64,000 nt of DNA from Molanna angustata. Lineage: Eukaryota > Arthropoda > Insecta > Trichoptera > Molannidae. The translations under genes and the position numbers were made by a program. Shown piece by piece: positions 9,618 through 20,606 of this stretch. The notes under the pieces are model-generated. The model did no database searches. It saw nothing but the letters and a program-made list of their open reading frames with translations, and was not told the DNA's origin. The first letter of the stretch is position 1, and the number at the start of each line of letters is the position of its first letter. The stretch lies in NCBI GenBank assembly GCA_963576475.1, contig OY754972.1, positions 12,414,811 through 12,478,810 on the forward strand. Reading direction: 5' to 3'.

Positions 9618-10475
9618 ACTCCAGGACCCGCCGCTTCAGGCCCTTCAGTACCTCCCGTCCCTTTAATCCCTCATTACGTCCCTTCCCATCAGGCCCTTCA
9701 GTACCTTCCGTCCCTTCAGGCAGTTTTATACCTCCCGTCCCTTCAGGCCCTTTAGTGCCTCCCTTCCCTTCATTACATCCCGTCCCATCAGTCGGTTAAG
9801 AAAAGTTTAAATCCAGAAACCATCCTGGAAGAACCGCGAAGAGATGAAAGAACCTTCTTTTCCCAGGATGCTCTACTTAATAGGTAAAATGACTAAATAC
9901 ACGAAGAAGAAGAAAAAAGTTTAAACCCAGATACCTGCGAAGAGATGGAAGGACAGTTGGACCTTCTTCTCCCAGGATTCTCCAACTTCATAGGTAAAAT
10001 GAGCAAAAATACACGATGAAGAAGAAGAAGAAGAAATAAGTTTAAATCCAGATACCTGCGAAGAGATGGAAGGAAAATTGGACATTCTTCTCCCAGGTTA
10101 GTCCACCTTCAAAGGTAAAATGACCAAATAGACGATGAAGAAGAAGAAGAAAAAAGTTTAAATCCAGAAACCTGCGAAGAGATGGAAGGAAAATTGGACC
10201 TTCATCTCCCAGGATAGTTCATCTTCATAGGTAAGATGACCAAGTACACGTTGAAGAAAAAGAAGAAAAAAGTTTATATGCAGAACCCGTCCTGGAAGAC
10301 CTGTGAAGAGATGGAGGGACAGTCGGACCTTCTTTTCCCAGGATACTCCCCCTTCATAGGTAAAACGACCAAATACACGAAGAAGAAGAAGAATAAGAAA
10401 AAAGTTTAAATCCAAAAACCATCCTGGGCATACGCTCGACAATTCACCAAAGTTTCATTATAATCGGACAAACGG
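9618..10475 (-). mobile_element. Helitron B fragment nested in Helitron A
   Basis: 9618-9790 is built of CCCTTCAGTACCTCCCGTCC words, the complement of the Helitron B satellite at 55.7 kb. 9795-10440 contains about six units of about 120 bases with AAGAAGAAGAAG, GTTTAAATCCAGAAACC, AGGATAGTCCACCTTC and TAGGTAAAATGACC, the complement of the units at 55.1-55.7 kb. 10430-10475 gives the complement of AACCGTTTGTCCGATT and ATGAAACTTTGGTGAATTGT. The right Helitron A copy lacks this block. No clear Helitron B termini, so it is a fragment or an internal transfer. Confidence 0.7.
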
Positions 10476-11314
10476 TTGATAAATAAATAAATAAAATAAT
10501 TTTCCTATAGGAAATCAGTATAGGTATATTATTGTTGATTTGTAAGTAAATAGTATTAGGTAGGTACCTACCTACAACAAACTTCTAAATAAATTCGATT
10601 CCTAACAAATTTTATTTGAATATCACATTCTTTCTGTAGCCATGGAAACGATTCGAACACATAAGTAATATCGAATGGTTCGGATACATTTTTTGAATAT
10701 GTAGGTACCTACATTGGTTTGTTCGATGCCATAAAAATGAAAATTGTCAGAAAAATCAAATATTATTTACAAATTATGCAATTTTATTATGCCTATATCT
10801 TTACTAATAAATAACACATTTTTACAATATATGTCTTAAAACTTGCCGTAATGTCTTGTGTTTCATTTTATTATTTCATAATTACATTTATTTCAAAGGT
10901 TTATTATTTTCAAGAACATATTCATTCGGTGGGAAAATGAAATATTGTATGAAAAGATGTTAAAATGGCGGCGTTTATGTACAAAAGGCTTACTTTAAAA
11001 ATAAGTTAAACATTATAATTATACCAAATATTCACCATGTTTTTCACTTAAACGCTAAGTTATACTTCAAAATATATTTTTTTTGTGTAAATACCTACTT
11101 CTAACTTTTAAACTAACAGATATTTGCGTGCAAAATGTACACTTTTTTGACAGATATGACTTGGAAAATTTTGTATGAAAAAAATAATTATTTAAATATT
11201 TTTAAAATTCAGCATTTTTATCGCATTCTTTTTAGCGTGACACTGCATCAGGTATACTGGTACATGTTCGCACTTAAATTAGATTTTTAGATGCTCTTGG
11301 TTTTTCAGAAGGCG

Positions 11315-11319
11315 TGAGA

Positions 11320-11353
<34 letters not shown>
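11315..11353. repeat. (CA)n microsatellite in Helitron A 5' region
   Basis: About 19 CA units, matched by the (GT)n run at 19186-19248 in the right copy. It is part of the element, not independent of it. Confidence 0.95.
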
Positions 11354-11358
<5 letters not shown>

Positions 11359-11387
11359 TAACATTTTGATTGCTTTATTACTTTAGA

Positions 11388-11936
11388 TTATTCATACATT
11401 GAGACACGTGAGGTATAAATCATAATATGAGTTTCTAGTGGTCGATGCTTCCCCCCACTCCCCTTCCTACCTCTCTCCTTTCCCATCCTGTTTTCATAAT
11501 ATTGTTAAAAAAATGTATGTAATATATTTAAGAATACTATAATTGGCAACATAAAAATTATCTCTGTATATCTGTATAAATCTTTATTGTATTGCTGTTG
11601 TATTCTATAAAATAAATAAAATAAAATAAAATAAATAGTCGATATAATGTGCTATGAATGTTATGAATTTATATATTGTTATCATATAAATAAATCTTAA
11701 CATAGAGAAAGCCTGAAGTGGACATCCGGGATTGAACCCCACACGTAGAGCACACCACACATTGTTCGTTATATTATTAATTGCTCGAATAAAATCCTTG
11801 TTATAATCTGCCGCAAATCTAGAACACAAAAGTCTCCAAGTATTTCCAGGCCCGGGTCAACGGAAGGAACGAATGAAGCTACAGACTCCGCGAACGCCAA
11901 AATTATCCTAACTCAAATTACCGAAAAATATTTTTT
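11388..11936. other. No gene seen
   Basis: Host-type AT-rich DNA with an (AATAA)n run at 11610-11638. The 74-codon minus-strand frame at 11605-11829 has no recognisable motif. Confidence 0.35.
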
Positions 11937-12370
11937 GTGAGGCCACGACTTAGAATAGTGCTTCCACTATTTTCTATTATCACCGTTTTCGGGTGTCCAG
12001 TGAAGGCTAGAGTCCATACAAGCGCAGCGGACGGATCGGACGCAGCGCATCAAACGCATTTTAGTATTATTTGTATAGGAATTCAAACAAGTGCATCCAC
12101 TGATCGATTGGTATCGTACGGAGCGCGCCCATTATTTCTATCAATGTTGTTAGGAGAATAAAACTCGATCAGTCCGCTACGCCTGTATGGACTCTTACCT
12201 TAAAATCCGGTTAATAGATAATACAAGAAGTAAAATAACAGCTCGCATAGCTTAGCACTGAGGTCCACCACTCATTCTGAATGTTCCCTTTTTATGTGTT
12301 GGGATACACGCACGTATCGTGCATCATTTTATAACACACCAGTCGATGGATACCCCACAATGATTGTGTG
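11937..12370 (+). mobile_element. Family B LINE 3' end, interrupted by a MITE
   Basis: GCCACGACTTAGAATAGTGC and TTCCACTATTTTCTATTAT, then after an interruption GCACTGAGGTCCACCACTCA and TACCCCACAATGATTG, follow the family B order seen at 15905-16210. More diverged than the other copies. Confidence 0.65.
12009..12195. mobile_element. MITE with TIR AGAGTCCATAC
   Basis: Left end AGAGTCCATACAAGCGCAGC and right end GTATGGACTCT with an upstream GATCAGTCCGCTACG are inverted copies (about 30 bases). The 187-bp element sits inside the family B unit, breaking it, so it is the younger of the two. Superfamily unknown. Confidence 0.65.
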
Positions 12371-13415
12371 ATTGAATGTGTTATTAATTTGATTTCACCG
12401 ATTTCGAAGCGACTGATTCTTCATCGGGAAGGAGGACATTTTTTTTCTTTCAAAATGTTAATAATATGATATTACCTTAGTTTTAACGTTGATTATTTAG
12501 TTTCAGCGCCGGTAACTCGACGTTTATTATACAAAAATACATGAATTACAATATATTTTTCGTTCCCCGTTTCACTAGGAAAACCTGTTCTGAGACGGGT
12601 CACTGATAATATTCCTGTTTAAAATATATTATATTTTTCCAATTCTAGTTCTTGTTCCATTTTTTTATTGAAATATTAAAAAAAACAGTTTATATTTTAT
12701 ACAACTGACGAAATGTTAAATGAAAGAGATTTCAATTAGCATGTAGTTTTTTTTTTATTTAATTATAATCAATGACGACTCCGAGTGCTCTGCTTGGCAG
12801 CCTATGGAGGATAAACCAATAAAATATATTATTTTGTTACTTTAATTCGGTTTTTTAATAATAATATGTCTTATTGTCTTAAAGGCAGACAAATTATTTC
12901 AAAAATTATTACTAATATTTTTTTTATTTAACGATTCACCGGGCGTAGCTTTCTCTCGGTGCGGTCCTGTAAATCTTATTGATAGGCGAGACTTGCTCTG
13001 CATGACCCGTCAATAATTCGACCACAAAAAAGACCAGTGAAAGTAGACTAAAAAAATTAGCGAAACAAATTCCATGTTGACATTGAATCAAACAATCTCG
13101 CTAAGCCACTTTCAAGATACGAGCGTTATCATTTATTTTTTTATATCTTGTGCAAAATGTTGTTTGTCGATGACCACAATACAATAATATCAAATTGGAA
13201 AGCACAGTTTTATAATACATAATATACAATTCGGTTTCTTTATTCTTGCTTCTTACAGATGCATAGTTTAAGATAAAATCTATATACCTGATTGTAGAGA
13301 CGTATTCTTTTAAGTGCACAGATGTGAAAAGTCCATTTTTTACTAAAAGTTAGTAAATGTGCACACCCAGCTCAGTAGCTTAAGAATCTCCTGTTCAAAA
13401 TATCATTGGTCTAAA
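12371..13415. other. No gene seen
   Basis: AT-rich sequence. Weak LINE-like or structural words (GACGACTCCGAGTGCTCTGC near 12775; CACCGGGCGTAGCTTTCTCT near 12937) are not enough to name anything. Confidence 0.35.
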
Positions 13416-14191
13416 CTAGTTGCATGTAACACATGAGATCCAACTGTCGATAGCGATAGTATGTATAGTTGAAGAATTAAGTACCAAACTATAAACCCAT
13501 AAATACAAATTATTTAATATTTTAAGATATTTGGTTTTCTATACAACACATGTACCTAGGTATGTATGTCAAGATAGGATAGTATGGAGGTCAATCCTTT
13601 GCTCCTACCCAGAATATGAAAACAGCATGATGGTATGTATGTATGTTTGGAAATTAGTATCAAACTATTAAGTCTTCTTAGATATTGTGTGTAAGCTACT
13701 ACCATACAAATTGTATGAAGCAATGTCGTCACTAAATTCAATTTTTATAAAAATTGTTAAAAAAAGTTTGAGATGTGCTAATACAATGGAAATATTTTTT
13801 ATAGAAAATTAAATTATCTAGTTAGAGTGTTTCGGCTTTTTTCGATATTTTTGAAAAATTTGGAAATATAGGCAGTTAAACTCATAAATTTATCATAAAA
13901 AAAAAATTTTTCTTGATAAAAAATGTTAGAGAAACCCTGGAATTTTTAAAAAAAAACTAATTTGATATTTTGTATTTTTCTATGTTTATACCAATTTTCA
14001 GCGTTCTAGGTTTTATGGTTTCTGAGATATATGGAAAAATGAACCAAAATTTCAAAAGTTGATAACCCCTGATTGAAACAAAAATTCAAAATTATTAGTA
14101 TAAAAGTTTTGTAGTCCTATAACTGTTTATATATTCTAAAAATTTGGGCTCTGTAAATTGAGCGGATCAAAAGTTATAAGGGGGGGACAGA

Positions 14192-14247
<56 letters not shown>

Positions 14248-14445
14248 CTCACATAAAATGTTCTACTCCGAATTCTGAGTAAATCCATGTACGGGAACAT
14301 ATATGCTGCGAGGCCTCTAGTTGGTGTTATTAGCATGCAAAAAGTCCACTACACCATACAAAATTTTCCTTCATACACGTATCTTGGCTTAATAATGTCG
14401 ATTCATTAAGAGAATTGAATTCTCATGAACGAATCGACAGTTGGA
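13416..14445 (-). mobile_element. Helentron-like (HINE-type) element, copy 1
   Basis: Read on the minus strand it starts TCCAACTGTCGATTCGTTC (14445) and ends TCGACAGTTGGATCTCATG followed by GTTACATGCAACTAG (13416). The terminal motif at the 5' tip is repeated inverted near, but not at, the 3' tip, followed by a short near-palindrome and CTAG: the asymmetric inverted repeat layout described for Helentrons. About 1.03 kb, no ORF, with an internal (CA)n run at 14180-14243. Full-length relatives at 23898-24910 and 42330-43367. Confidence 0.7.
14180..14243. repeat. (CA)n microsatellite in Helentron-like copy 1
   Basis: An uninterrupted run at a fixed position within the family (compare 24603-24705 and 43097-43165). 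The frame through it (14136-14336) is spurious. Confidence 0.95.
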
Positions 14446-15592
14446 ATATTCAACAAAATATAAATGTTCAAAACGTTATTTTTCAATTATGTCAAATAGG
14501 CATTTTCCTTTATGCACAACCATCGAAATATACTCGTAGTTGGTATGAGTTTGTATGCTCGAGATACACAGCGACACCGATTTTCGATACAAACGTGTCG
14601 AAAATAGTATCGATAGCATTGTGGCATACACACAATAATCATTTTATCGTGTCGACATCGGTATCATTACATAAATAGTATCCCAGTATAAGTGTATTAA
14701 TATCCTGCCACTACGACAGCGACACTGAAACTGAGCGACACTAAAACTACATCTACAATTCTGTGTCGCGACGATGACGGTGGGGTTTATACATGAAAGG
14801 TGTGGTGTACCTTGATGTATGTATACACTAGTTTCTAGTGTCTGGTGTCGTCGTGTATCCCGACGTAATAGTTTTGAATGAATGGTGTATGCCTACTATG
14901 AAATCTTGTTTTAACGTTTTTATTAATATATGAATACCCAATATAAATTCCATTTGATATCAAATTGTACTACTAAAATGGGGTTATGTTCAGTTTATTT
15001 GCCCTAAAATCAATTTTTCAATTTAGATTGTGAATTTTTATGTGGTATTTACGAAATACGATAACTAACTTGTGTAAAAAAGTGATTTCTAACATCCAAG
15101 ACCAAATAATTACGTCATGCGAGTATCTGAAAGTCAAGTTTGACGAAGTATAAAATGGCGTAAATGCGTATTTTTTTTGCAGTTTTCAAATCGGAAATAA
15201 TAACTCATTTTCCTCTAAAGTATTTATTTTCTTTGTATCATATGATTGCTTTATTATCGCTCCAAGTAGAAAACATGAAAAATCGCGAATTGAAATAAAA
15301 CATATATTGAAAATTCCTCGTTTATTGAGATGGGAACTGTTACAAGTTGAATTCTATATTCAATGGCCTATATAAAATAAATAAAACACGTGTTCACAAT
15401 AAAAAATATTGTAAAAGGTTGGTTAGTTATCTAGCTTTAGATAATAACCGCAAATTTATTTCGTCCCGAAGCATAATTAATTAATTTTCATATAAATGTA
15501 AACACCTCCATACGGGCTGTCGAGATAACGATATACCCAAGCAGACGACCATTAAGCAATTTGCGCACAAGGTCAAACACACCAAGGGTTAA
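14446..15592. other. No gene seen
   Basis: Host-type AT-rich DNA. A short inverted word TTTTCGATAC/GTGTCGAAAA lies at 14580-14606, and GCGACACTGAAACTGAGCGA near 14718. Nothing coding is recognised. Confidence 0.35.
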
Positions 15593-15830
15593 TGTCATCA
15601 TGCCTATTATTTCAGCGATTCTCTCTTACTGTCATCATGCCTATTATTTCAGTGATTCTCTCTTACTGTCATCATGCCTATTATTTCAACGATTCTCTCT
15701 TACTGTCATCATGCCTATTATTTCAGCGATTCTCTCTTACTGTCATCATGCCTATTATTTCAGTGATTCTCTCTTACTGTCATCATGCCATTATTTCAGT
15801 GATTCTCTATTTTTGTTGTCATGCCTATTC
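15593..15830. repeat. 37-bp minisatellite
   Basis: Units of TGTCATCATGCCTATTATTT plus CAGCGATTCTCTCTTAC, about six and a half copies, nearly identical and degrading at the right end. The unit is not a multiple of three, so the overlapping frames here (15561-15897) are artefacts. Confidence 0.95.
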
Positions 15831-15904
15831 TTTTGTTCACTTCTTCACTGATGTTTTTTCATTTAGTGGAAATTATTGGCCTTTTGCAGAGGAGTAATGG
15901 TATA

Positions 15905-16210
15905 TTTTTTGCGCTGTGAGGCACCGGCTTAGAATAGTGCTTCCACTCTTTTCTATTATTGTTTTCGAGTGTCCCGTAAGAGCCGGGTAATCGAAAATAC
16001 ATCAGGCAACAATAACATCTGACATAGTTCAGCAATGAGGTTCACCACCCATTCTGAATGTAGTGCCTTTTTAGGTGAGACGAGACTGGTGTGTGGGCAT
16101 ACACAGATGTGTTGTGCTCCCTTTTATAAGGCAATGCACACCCCCACACCTTTCGCTGGTTACCCCACATTGTGGGATATGCCGTGATGGTATGAATGAA
16201 TGAATGAATA
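15905..16210 (+). mobile_element. Family B LINE 3' end with (GAAT)n tail
   Basis: Begins GTGAGGCACCGGCTTAGAAT and ends GATATGCCGTGATGGTATG followed by AATGAATGAATGA. Nearly identical to 19982-20275. The 19.7-kb copy shows that this module is the 3' part of a LINE. Confidence 0.75.
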
Positions 16211-16429
16211 ATCATCGACTATTATTTACACTTATAACGTTTCTAACGACGCCTAACGGACGTTGATTCTCTTTTAGCAGTATAAATTTTCTTTCTTTTC
16301 ATTCTTTTCATATGTCCTTCCATATATACTTTCATTCTGTTTAAGATATCCTTGTTCAAGTCACACTTAGCTCATAAATAAATATTTGCATTCCTTATTC
16401 TGTCCTGCATCGTTTTTTATTTATCTTTT

Positions 16430-16515
16430 TGTACATAATATATACAAATATATTTCACACTGGCGGGCTTTCGCCTTTAGGAAATTTCTTCCAACCAACC
16501 ACATTATTACAAAGT
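16430..16515 (-). mobile_element. LINE 3' tail motif
   Basis: CACACTGGCGGGCTTTCGCC and GAAATTTCTTCCAACCAACC are the complement of the tail at 17745-17805 and 61140-61190. Confidence 0.5.
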
Positions 16516-16534
16516 ATAAGTGACAAAATTATAC

Positions 16535-16870
16535 ATACATACATACATACCATCACGCCATGTCCCTGTCGGGGTAAGCAGAGAGAATCGAGCGCCATAC
16601 TTCTCTATTTTTGCACACATTTCTGGCTTCCTTTACATCCATGCATCGTCTCTGGGGCGACCTCTGCAATTCACTCCATCTCTTGCACCCATGTATATTT
16701 TTTTGGTCAGTCGTTCATCGTCCATTCTTTCTATATGTCCAAACCACCTCAAAGCATTCACTTTCATTTTACATATAATATCCTTCTTTATCTTGCATTC
16801 TCTCCATATGTCCTCATTTTTTATTCTATCATATATCGTTCTATTACATACTCTTCTTAGTGATCTCATT
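16535..16870 (-). pseudogene. RTE-like LINE, C-terminal fragment
   Basis: The minus-strand frame 16633-16869 reads MRSLRRVCNRTIYDRIKNED, KMKVNALRWFGHIERMDDER, LTKKIYMGARDGVNCRGRPR. This is the usual post-RT C-terminus of insect RTE-type LINEs. The frame then shifts, and the SAYP..RDMA ending is at about 16555-16600. A TATG/CATA short tandem (16538-16552) forms the 3' tail. 5'-truncated. Confidence 0.75.
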
Positions 16871-17692
16871 TCTACAGCACGTTATGTAGGTAGAGCAAAT
16901 TATGTACATCAATAAAATAATCAAAAGAAAATATACATTACACTAAGTTAAGATAAATTATTTTATTAGACGCGTGCCGTGCATCTTTATCTTATATACC
17001 TAAATTAATATTTTTCAATTTGATTACGACAAATATCGAAAATTGGTACGTAATAAATTAGTGCCGGTTGACTGAGTGGTGACTTTATGCGGCAGACATC
17101 TTCATATCCCTCAATTCCCTCCATCTTACCTACCCCTTCATCTCCAATCAAAATCCTTTTTTTATTATTTATTTACATTGTATACTTTTATTTTGATAAG
17201 CTCTTCATCTTTTTTGTTCTATGTTTTTTTTTTCTTTTTTCTCATCTACCTATTCTGTTGATTATATTTTTTAATTTGTGGATAGAAGTTTTGGCGCATG
17301 ACGTATTTTACTGTTTTGTATATTTTTCTTTTTGATCGCAGTTTCTGTCCCAAATAATTAATACGTGAAGAGAAAACGTTGTTTCCATTTTTTAAGCATA
17401 ATGTGAGCACGGAGCAGTACGAGATTTGGCATAGTTAAAGTTTATATAGAGAAGGAGTGAAGAAAGCTAAAATTTAAATAAATATAATATAAAGACTAAA
17501 GCAGGGATATCTCTCTGAAAATACCTGATCCCCCTCCTTTTCCTCCCTTCCCTTTGCTACATAATATTTATACCTAAACACGCGATCTCGATTTCCTCTT
17601 CTTGTTCCTTACCAATCCTTTTTTTCTTGCTGTGATGTTTTTTTGTTTTTTTTTGTTTATCTTGGTGTTATGTATATTTTCTTTGTTTTTTT
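16871..17692. other. No gene seen
   Basis: T-rich sequence at 17155-17330 gives Phe/Leu/Ser frames by composition. The CCCCCTCCTTTTCCTCCCTT stretch at 17530 resembles one near 57700, which suggests a shared LINE 3' UTR, but this is weak. Confidence 0.35.
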
Positions 17693-17800
17693 TGTAGCTT
17701 TCATTTTTTGTTGATGTACATGTATTTTTCTGTCACTCTGTAATCTGGTTGGTTGGAAGAAATTGCCTAATGGCAAAAAACTCGCCAGTGTGCATTATAT
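17693..17800 (+). mobile_element. LINE 3' tail (copy of 61.1 kb)
   Basis: TTGTAGCTTTCATTTTTTGT, TGATGTACATGTA, then GGTTGGTTGGAAGAAATTGC and CTCGCCAGTGTG match 61090-61190 in order. SINE family 2 shares the last about 45 bases. Confidence 0.6.
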
Positions 17801-18068
17801 TTGTTTATATTATGTATGACGAAAAAAATATACAAATCTGACAGGAACGGAATAAGAGGTCGCGGGCGCACAAGAAAAGGATGGCACGACCATGTAAACG
17901 ATATTTTGAAAGATGGAAATGTAAGAAGCGTGAACAACAGACGAACATGTAAAAGACGATGTATGAATGTTGAGGAGGCGATGAATGCGTGTCAAGATAG
18001 AAAAATGTGGCGTTCGGTTCTCTCTGCCTACCCCGTGAGGGACATGGCGTGATGGTATGTATGTATGT
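17801..18068 (+). pseudogene. RTE-like LINE, C-terminal fragment with (GTAT)n tail
   Basis: Frame 17801-18052 reads TKKIYKSDRNGIRGRGRTRK, GWHDHVNDILKDGNVRSVNN, then CMNVEEAMNACQDRKMWRSV and LSAYPVRDMA to a stop, the last about 80 residues of the RTE-like protein. The ATGGTATGTATGTATG tail follows directly. This is the cleanest example of the C-terminus. The start Met is fortuitous, and the copy is 5'-truncated. Confidence 0.8.
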
Positions 18069-19153
18069 ATTATGTACAAAAAGTTAAATTAATATATGAG
18101 CCCTAGGAGGTGTTGTTCTGCCACAGATCGCATTTTATTTAGACCTCATTTTATGTATTGTTCTGTCAAAGACCGCTTTCTATTTTTATTCGTTCTCTAG
18201 ATGCGTAATACAATGTCGTTTGATTTGATCTCACCGCCATCTATTGAAATAATATTACACAACTGAATAACAAATTACGCAATATTACACAACTTAATAA
18301 CGACCCTTTTTCGCATGAAAAAATTCTTGGAGGGATGTAGGGAAATCAAAATTTGTGGTAATATACATATATGTTTTGATGAAAATCTAAAACAAAAAAA
18401 TCTCTATAAAAGCGCCACTTATCAGGTCCAAAACTATCCGATCTTTCAATCTGGAATCAACCGTACACATTAAAAAAAATCATTGAAATCGGTTGAGTGG
18501 TTTTGAAGATTAGCGTGTACGAACATCGTGACACAAGTTTTTTTTTTATTTAGACGTGTTACAAATAATCATATAAAATAAAATATTTCACATCAAACCA
18601 CGTTTACGTTCAAACTGTCAATAAAATAACAGTCGGTGGTACGACGCAGTTGTTTTATACAACAAATAAAGCTAAATTCAAATACACAACATATTAAAGG
18701 AAAATACATGTCTACTGTGAAATAAAATAAAAAATGATACATACTTAAACAATAGTAAAATTTATTTAAGTAATTTTATTTACAATAGGTGAAGTAAAAT
18801 CTTTATACCTACATTTGATGAATATTCATGAAATTTCGATACCGGAAATATGACAGGGCACGAGAAGAATGATATAAAAACAACTGAAATGAAATTTCAG
18901 TGTGCAGTCGAAAAAATCGAGCGTGCCAAATACAGCACGCGTGCCACGTATTTACCATTCCTGTACATGATGTCTATTTCAGTTTGAATCTTTATTACTT
19001 ATTTCTTTGGTACACAATGGTATAATGCAACTGAAGAATCGGAAACTAATACATTACAGCTTAATATCTATATGTATAAATTAAATAATTCACTTTCAAT
19101 CGTATTGGTTGGATGTCCTATACCTAAATTTTTACTCTTCACACTATGGAATA
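18069..19153. other. No gene; possible remnants of two non-autonomous elements
   Basis: 18100-18560 has the feel of a non-autonomous DNA element (ACCGCCATCTATTGAAATAA; GAAATCGGTTGAGTGGTTTT), but no termini are seen. 18630-18770 (GCAGTTGTTTTATACAACAA, ATAAAGCTAAATTCAAATAC) recurs at 45370-45470 and about 57985-58030, so it is a dispersed repeat of unknown class. Confidence 0.4.
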
Positions 19154-19182
19154 TCTAAAGTAATAAAGCAATCAAAATGTTA

Positions 19183-19185
<3 letters not shown>

Positions 19186-19248
<63 letters not shown>
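19186..19248. repeat. (GT)n microsatellite in Helitron A 5' region
   Basis: About 30 GT units at the position equivalent to the (CA)n of the left copy, so both length variants come from one ancestral tract. Confidence 0.95.
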
Positions 19249-19249
<1 letters not shown>

Positions 19250-19762
19250 TCTCACGCCTTCTGAAAAACCAAGAGCATCTAAAAATCTAATTTATGTGCG
19301 AATGTGTACCTGTATACCTGATGCAGTGTCACGCTAAAAATAATGCGATAAAAATGCTGAATTTTAAAAATATTTCAATAATTATTTTTTTCATACAAAA
19401 TTTTCCAAGTCGTATCTGTCAAAAAAGTGTACATTTGCACGCAAATATCTGTTAGTTCAAAAGTTAGAAGTACGTATTTACACGAAAAAAATTTACTTTC
19501 AAGTATAACTTAGCGTTTAAGTGAAAAACATGGTGAATATTATGTATAATTATAATGTTTAACTTATTTTTAAAGTAAGCGTTTTGTACATAAATGCCGC
19601 CATTTTAATATCTTTTCATACAATATTTCATTTTCCTACCGAATGAATATGTTCTTGAAAATAATAAACCTTTGAAATAAATATAATTATGAAATAATAA
19701 AATGAAACACAAGACATTACAGCAAGTTTTAAGACGTATATTGTAAAAGTCTGTTAATTATT

Positions 19763-19912
19763 TTCAAACAAATAGCTCTATTTTTGGGTAAAATACACCT
19801 AATTAAACGTTTTTGTAATATTTCTATTTGCATAAAATATATTTTAAATAAATGTCCCCACACAAGAATGCTGTACAAGATAATAGATTCAACCATAGCC
19901 ATGTACATTTAG
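19763..19912 (-). pseudogene. RT C-terminal (thumb) fragment of the family B LINE, inverted
   Basis: The minus-strand frame reads MVESIILYSILVWGHLFK then IYFMQIEILQKRLIRCILPK. The order Y-[GS]-I..WG, about 14 residues, then LQKR.IR is the conserved end of jockey/CR1-type reverse transcriptases. About 48 open codons, truncated by the TSD. It identifies family B as a LINE of that group. Confidence 0.7.
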
Positions 19913-20275
19913 TTCGTACATCTTCAGAATCAATTTTTATATTATTTCCAGGAAGTTAAAGAGCTGTGTGTGGAAGGATGCTGTGAGGCACCGGCTTAGA
20001 ATAGTGCTTCCACTCTTTTCTATTACTGTTTTCGAGTGTCCCGTAAGAGCCGGGTAATCGAAAATACAACAGGCAACAATAACACATGACATAGTTCAGC
20101 AATGAGGTTCACCACCCATTCTGAAGGTAGTGCCTTTTTAGGTGAGACGAGACTGGTGTGTGGGTATACACATATGTGTTGTGCTCCCTTTTATAAGGCA
20201 ATGCACACCCGCACACCTTTCGCTGGTTACCCCACATTGTGGGATATGCCGTGATGGTGTGAATGAATGAATGAA
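19763..20275 (+). mobile_element. Family B LINE insertion with 12-bp TSD and inverted 5' part
   Basis: CTGTTAATTATT flanks the insert (19751-19762 and about 20276-20287), and the left Helitron A copy has the empty site near 10805-10820. The right portion (19982-20275, plus) is the family B 3' end with a GAATGAATGAA tail. The left portion (19763-19912, minus) encodes an RT C-terminus. A single TSD pair around a 5'-inverted and 3'-forward LINE is the signature of twin priming. Confidence 0.8.
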
Positions 20276-20431
20276 CTGTTAATTATTAGTAAAGATATAG
20301 GCATAATAAAATTGCATAATTTGTATATAATATTTGATATTTCGGACAATTTTCATTTTTATGGCATCGAACAAACCAATGTAGGTACCTATATATTATT
20401 CAAAAAATGTCTACAAATAGTGATGAGCAAA

Positions 20432-20606
20432 TGCAAGACCAAGACCAAGACCGGGGTGGTCTTGGTCTTGGTCTTGGTCTTGCACCCGCGGTCTTGGTCT
20501 TGGTCTTGCGTTTACAAGTATAGTCTTGGTCTTGGTCTTGGTCTTGCATACATAGTCTTGGTCTTGGTCTTGGTCTTGCAGCAAGAGTCTTGCAAGTCTT
20601 GCACTT
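20432..20606. repeat. Left subterminal GTCTTG/CAAGAC array of the hAT-like element
   Basis: Begins with a few CAAGAC hexamers, then a short centre GGGGT, then many GGTCTT units, so it is palindromic at its start. Repeated subterminal motifs are typical transposase-binding regions of hAT elements. The frame 20267-20620 translated across it (LGLGLG-type) is an artefact. Confidence 0.8.

Larger units (their letters stand above)
8354..11387 (-). mobile_element. Helitron A, left copy
   Basis: The 3' terminus on the minus strand ends CTAG next to a host T (ACTAG at 8353-8357). The 5' terminus starts TCTAAAGTAATAAAGC at 11387 next to a host A. Terminal TC and CTAG and insertion between A and T are Helitron hallmarks. 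The right copy at 19154-27963 has identical termini, and the two align through most of the length. Inside are three kinds of tandem array (8480-9615), a fragment of Helitron B (9618-10475) and a (CA)n run near the 5' end. No Rep/helicase is present, so it is non-autonomous. Confidence 0.85.

Noticed and set aside
11605..11829. Possible small host gene on the minus strand
   Set aside because: The C-terminal half is low-complexity (YLFYFILFIL from an AATAA run) and no motif is present.
15561..15897. Overlapping 96- and 101-codon frames rich in Leu, Ser and Tyr
   Set aside because: Both are readings of the 37-bp minisatellite.
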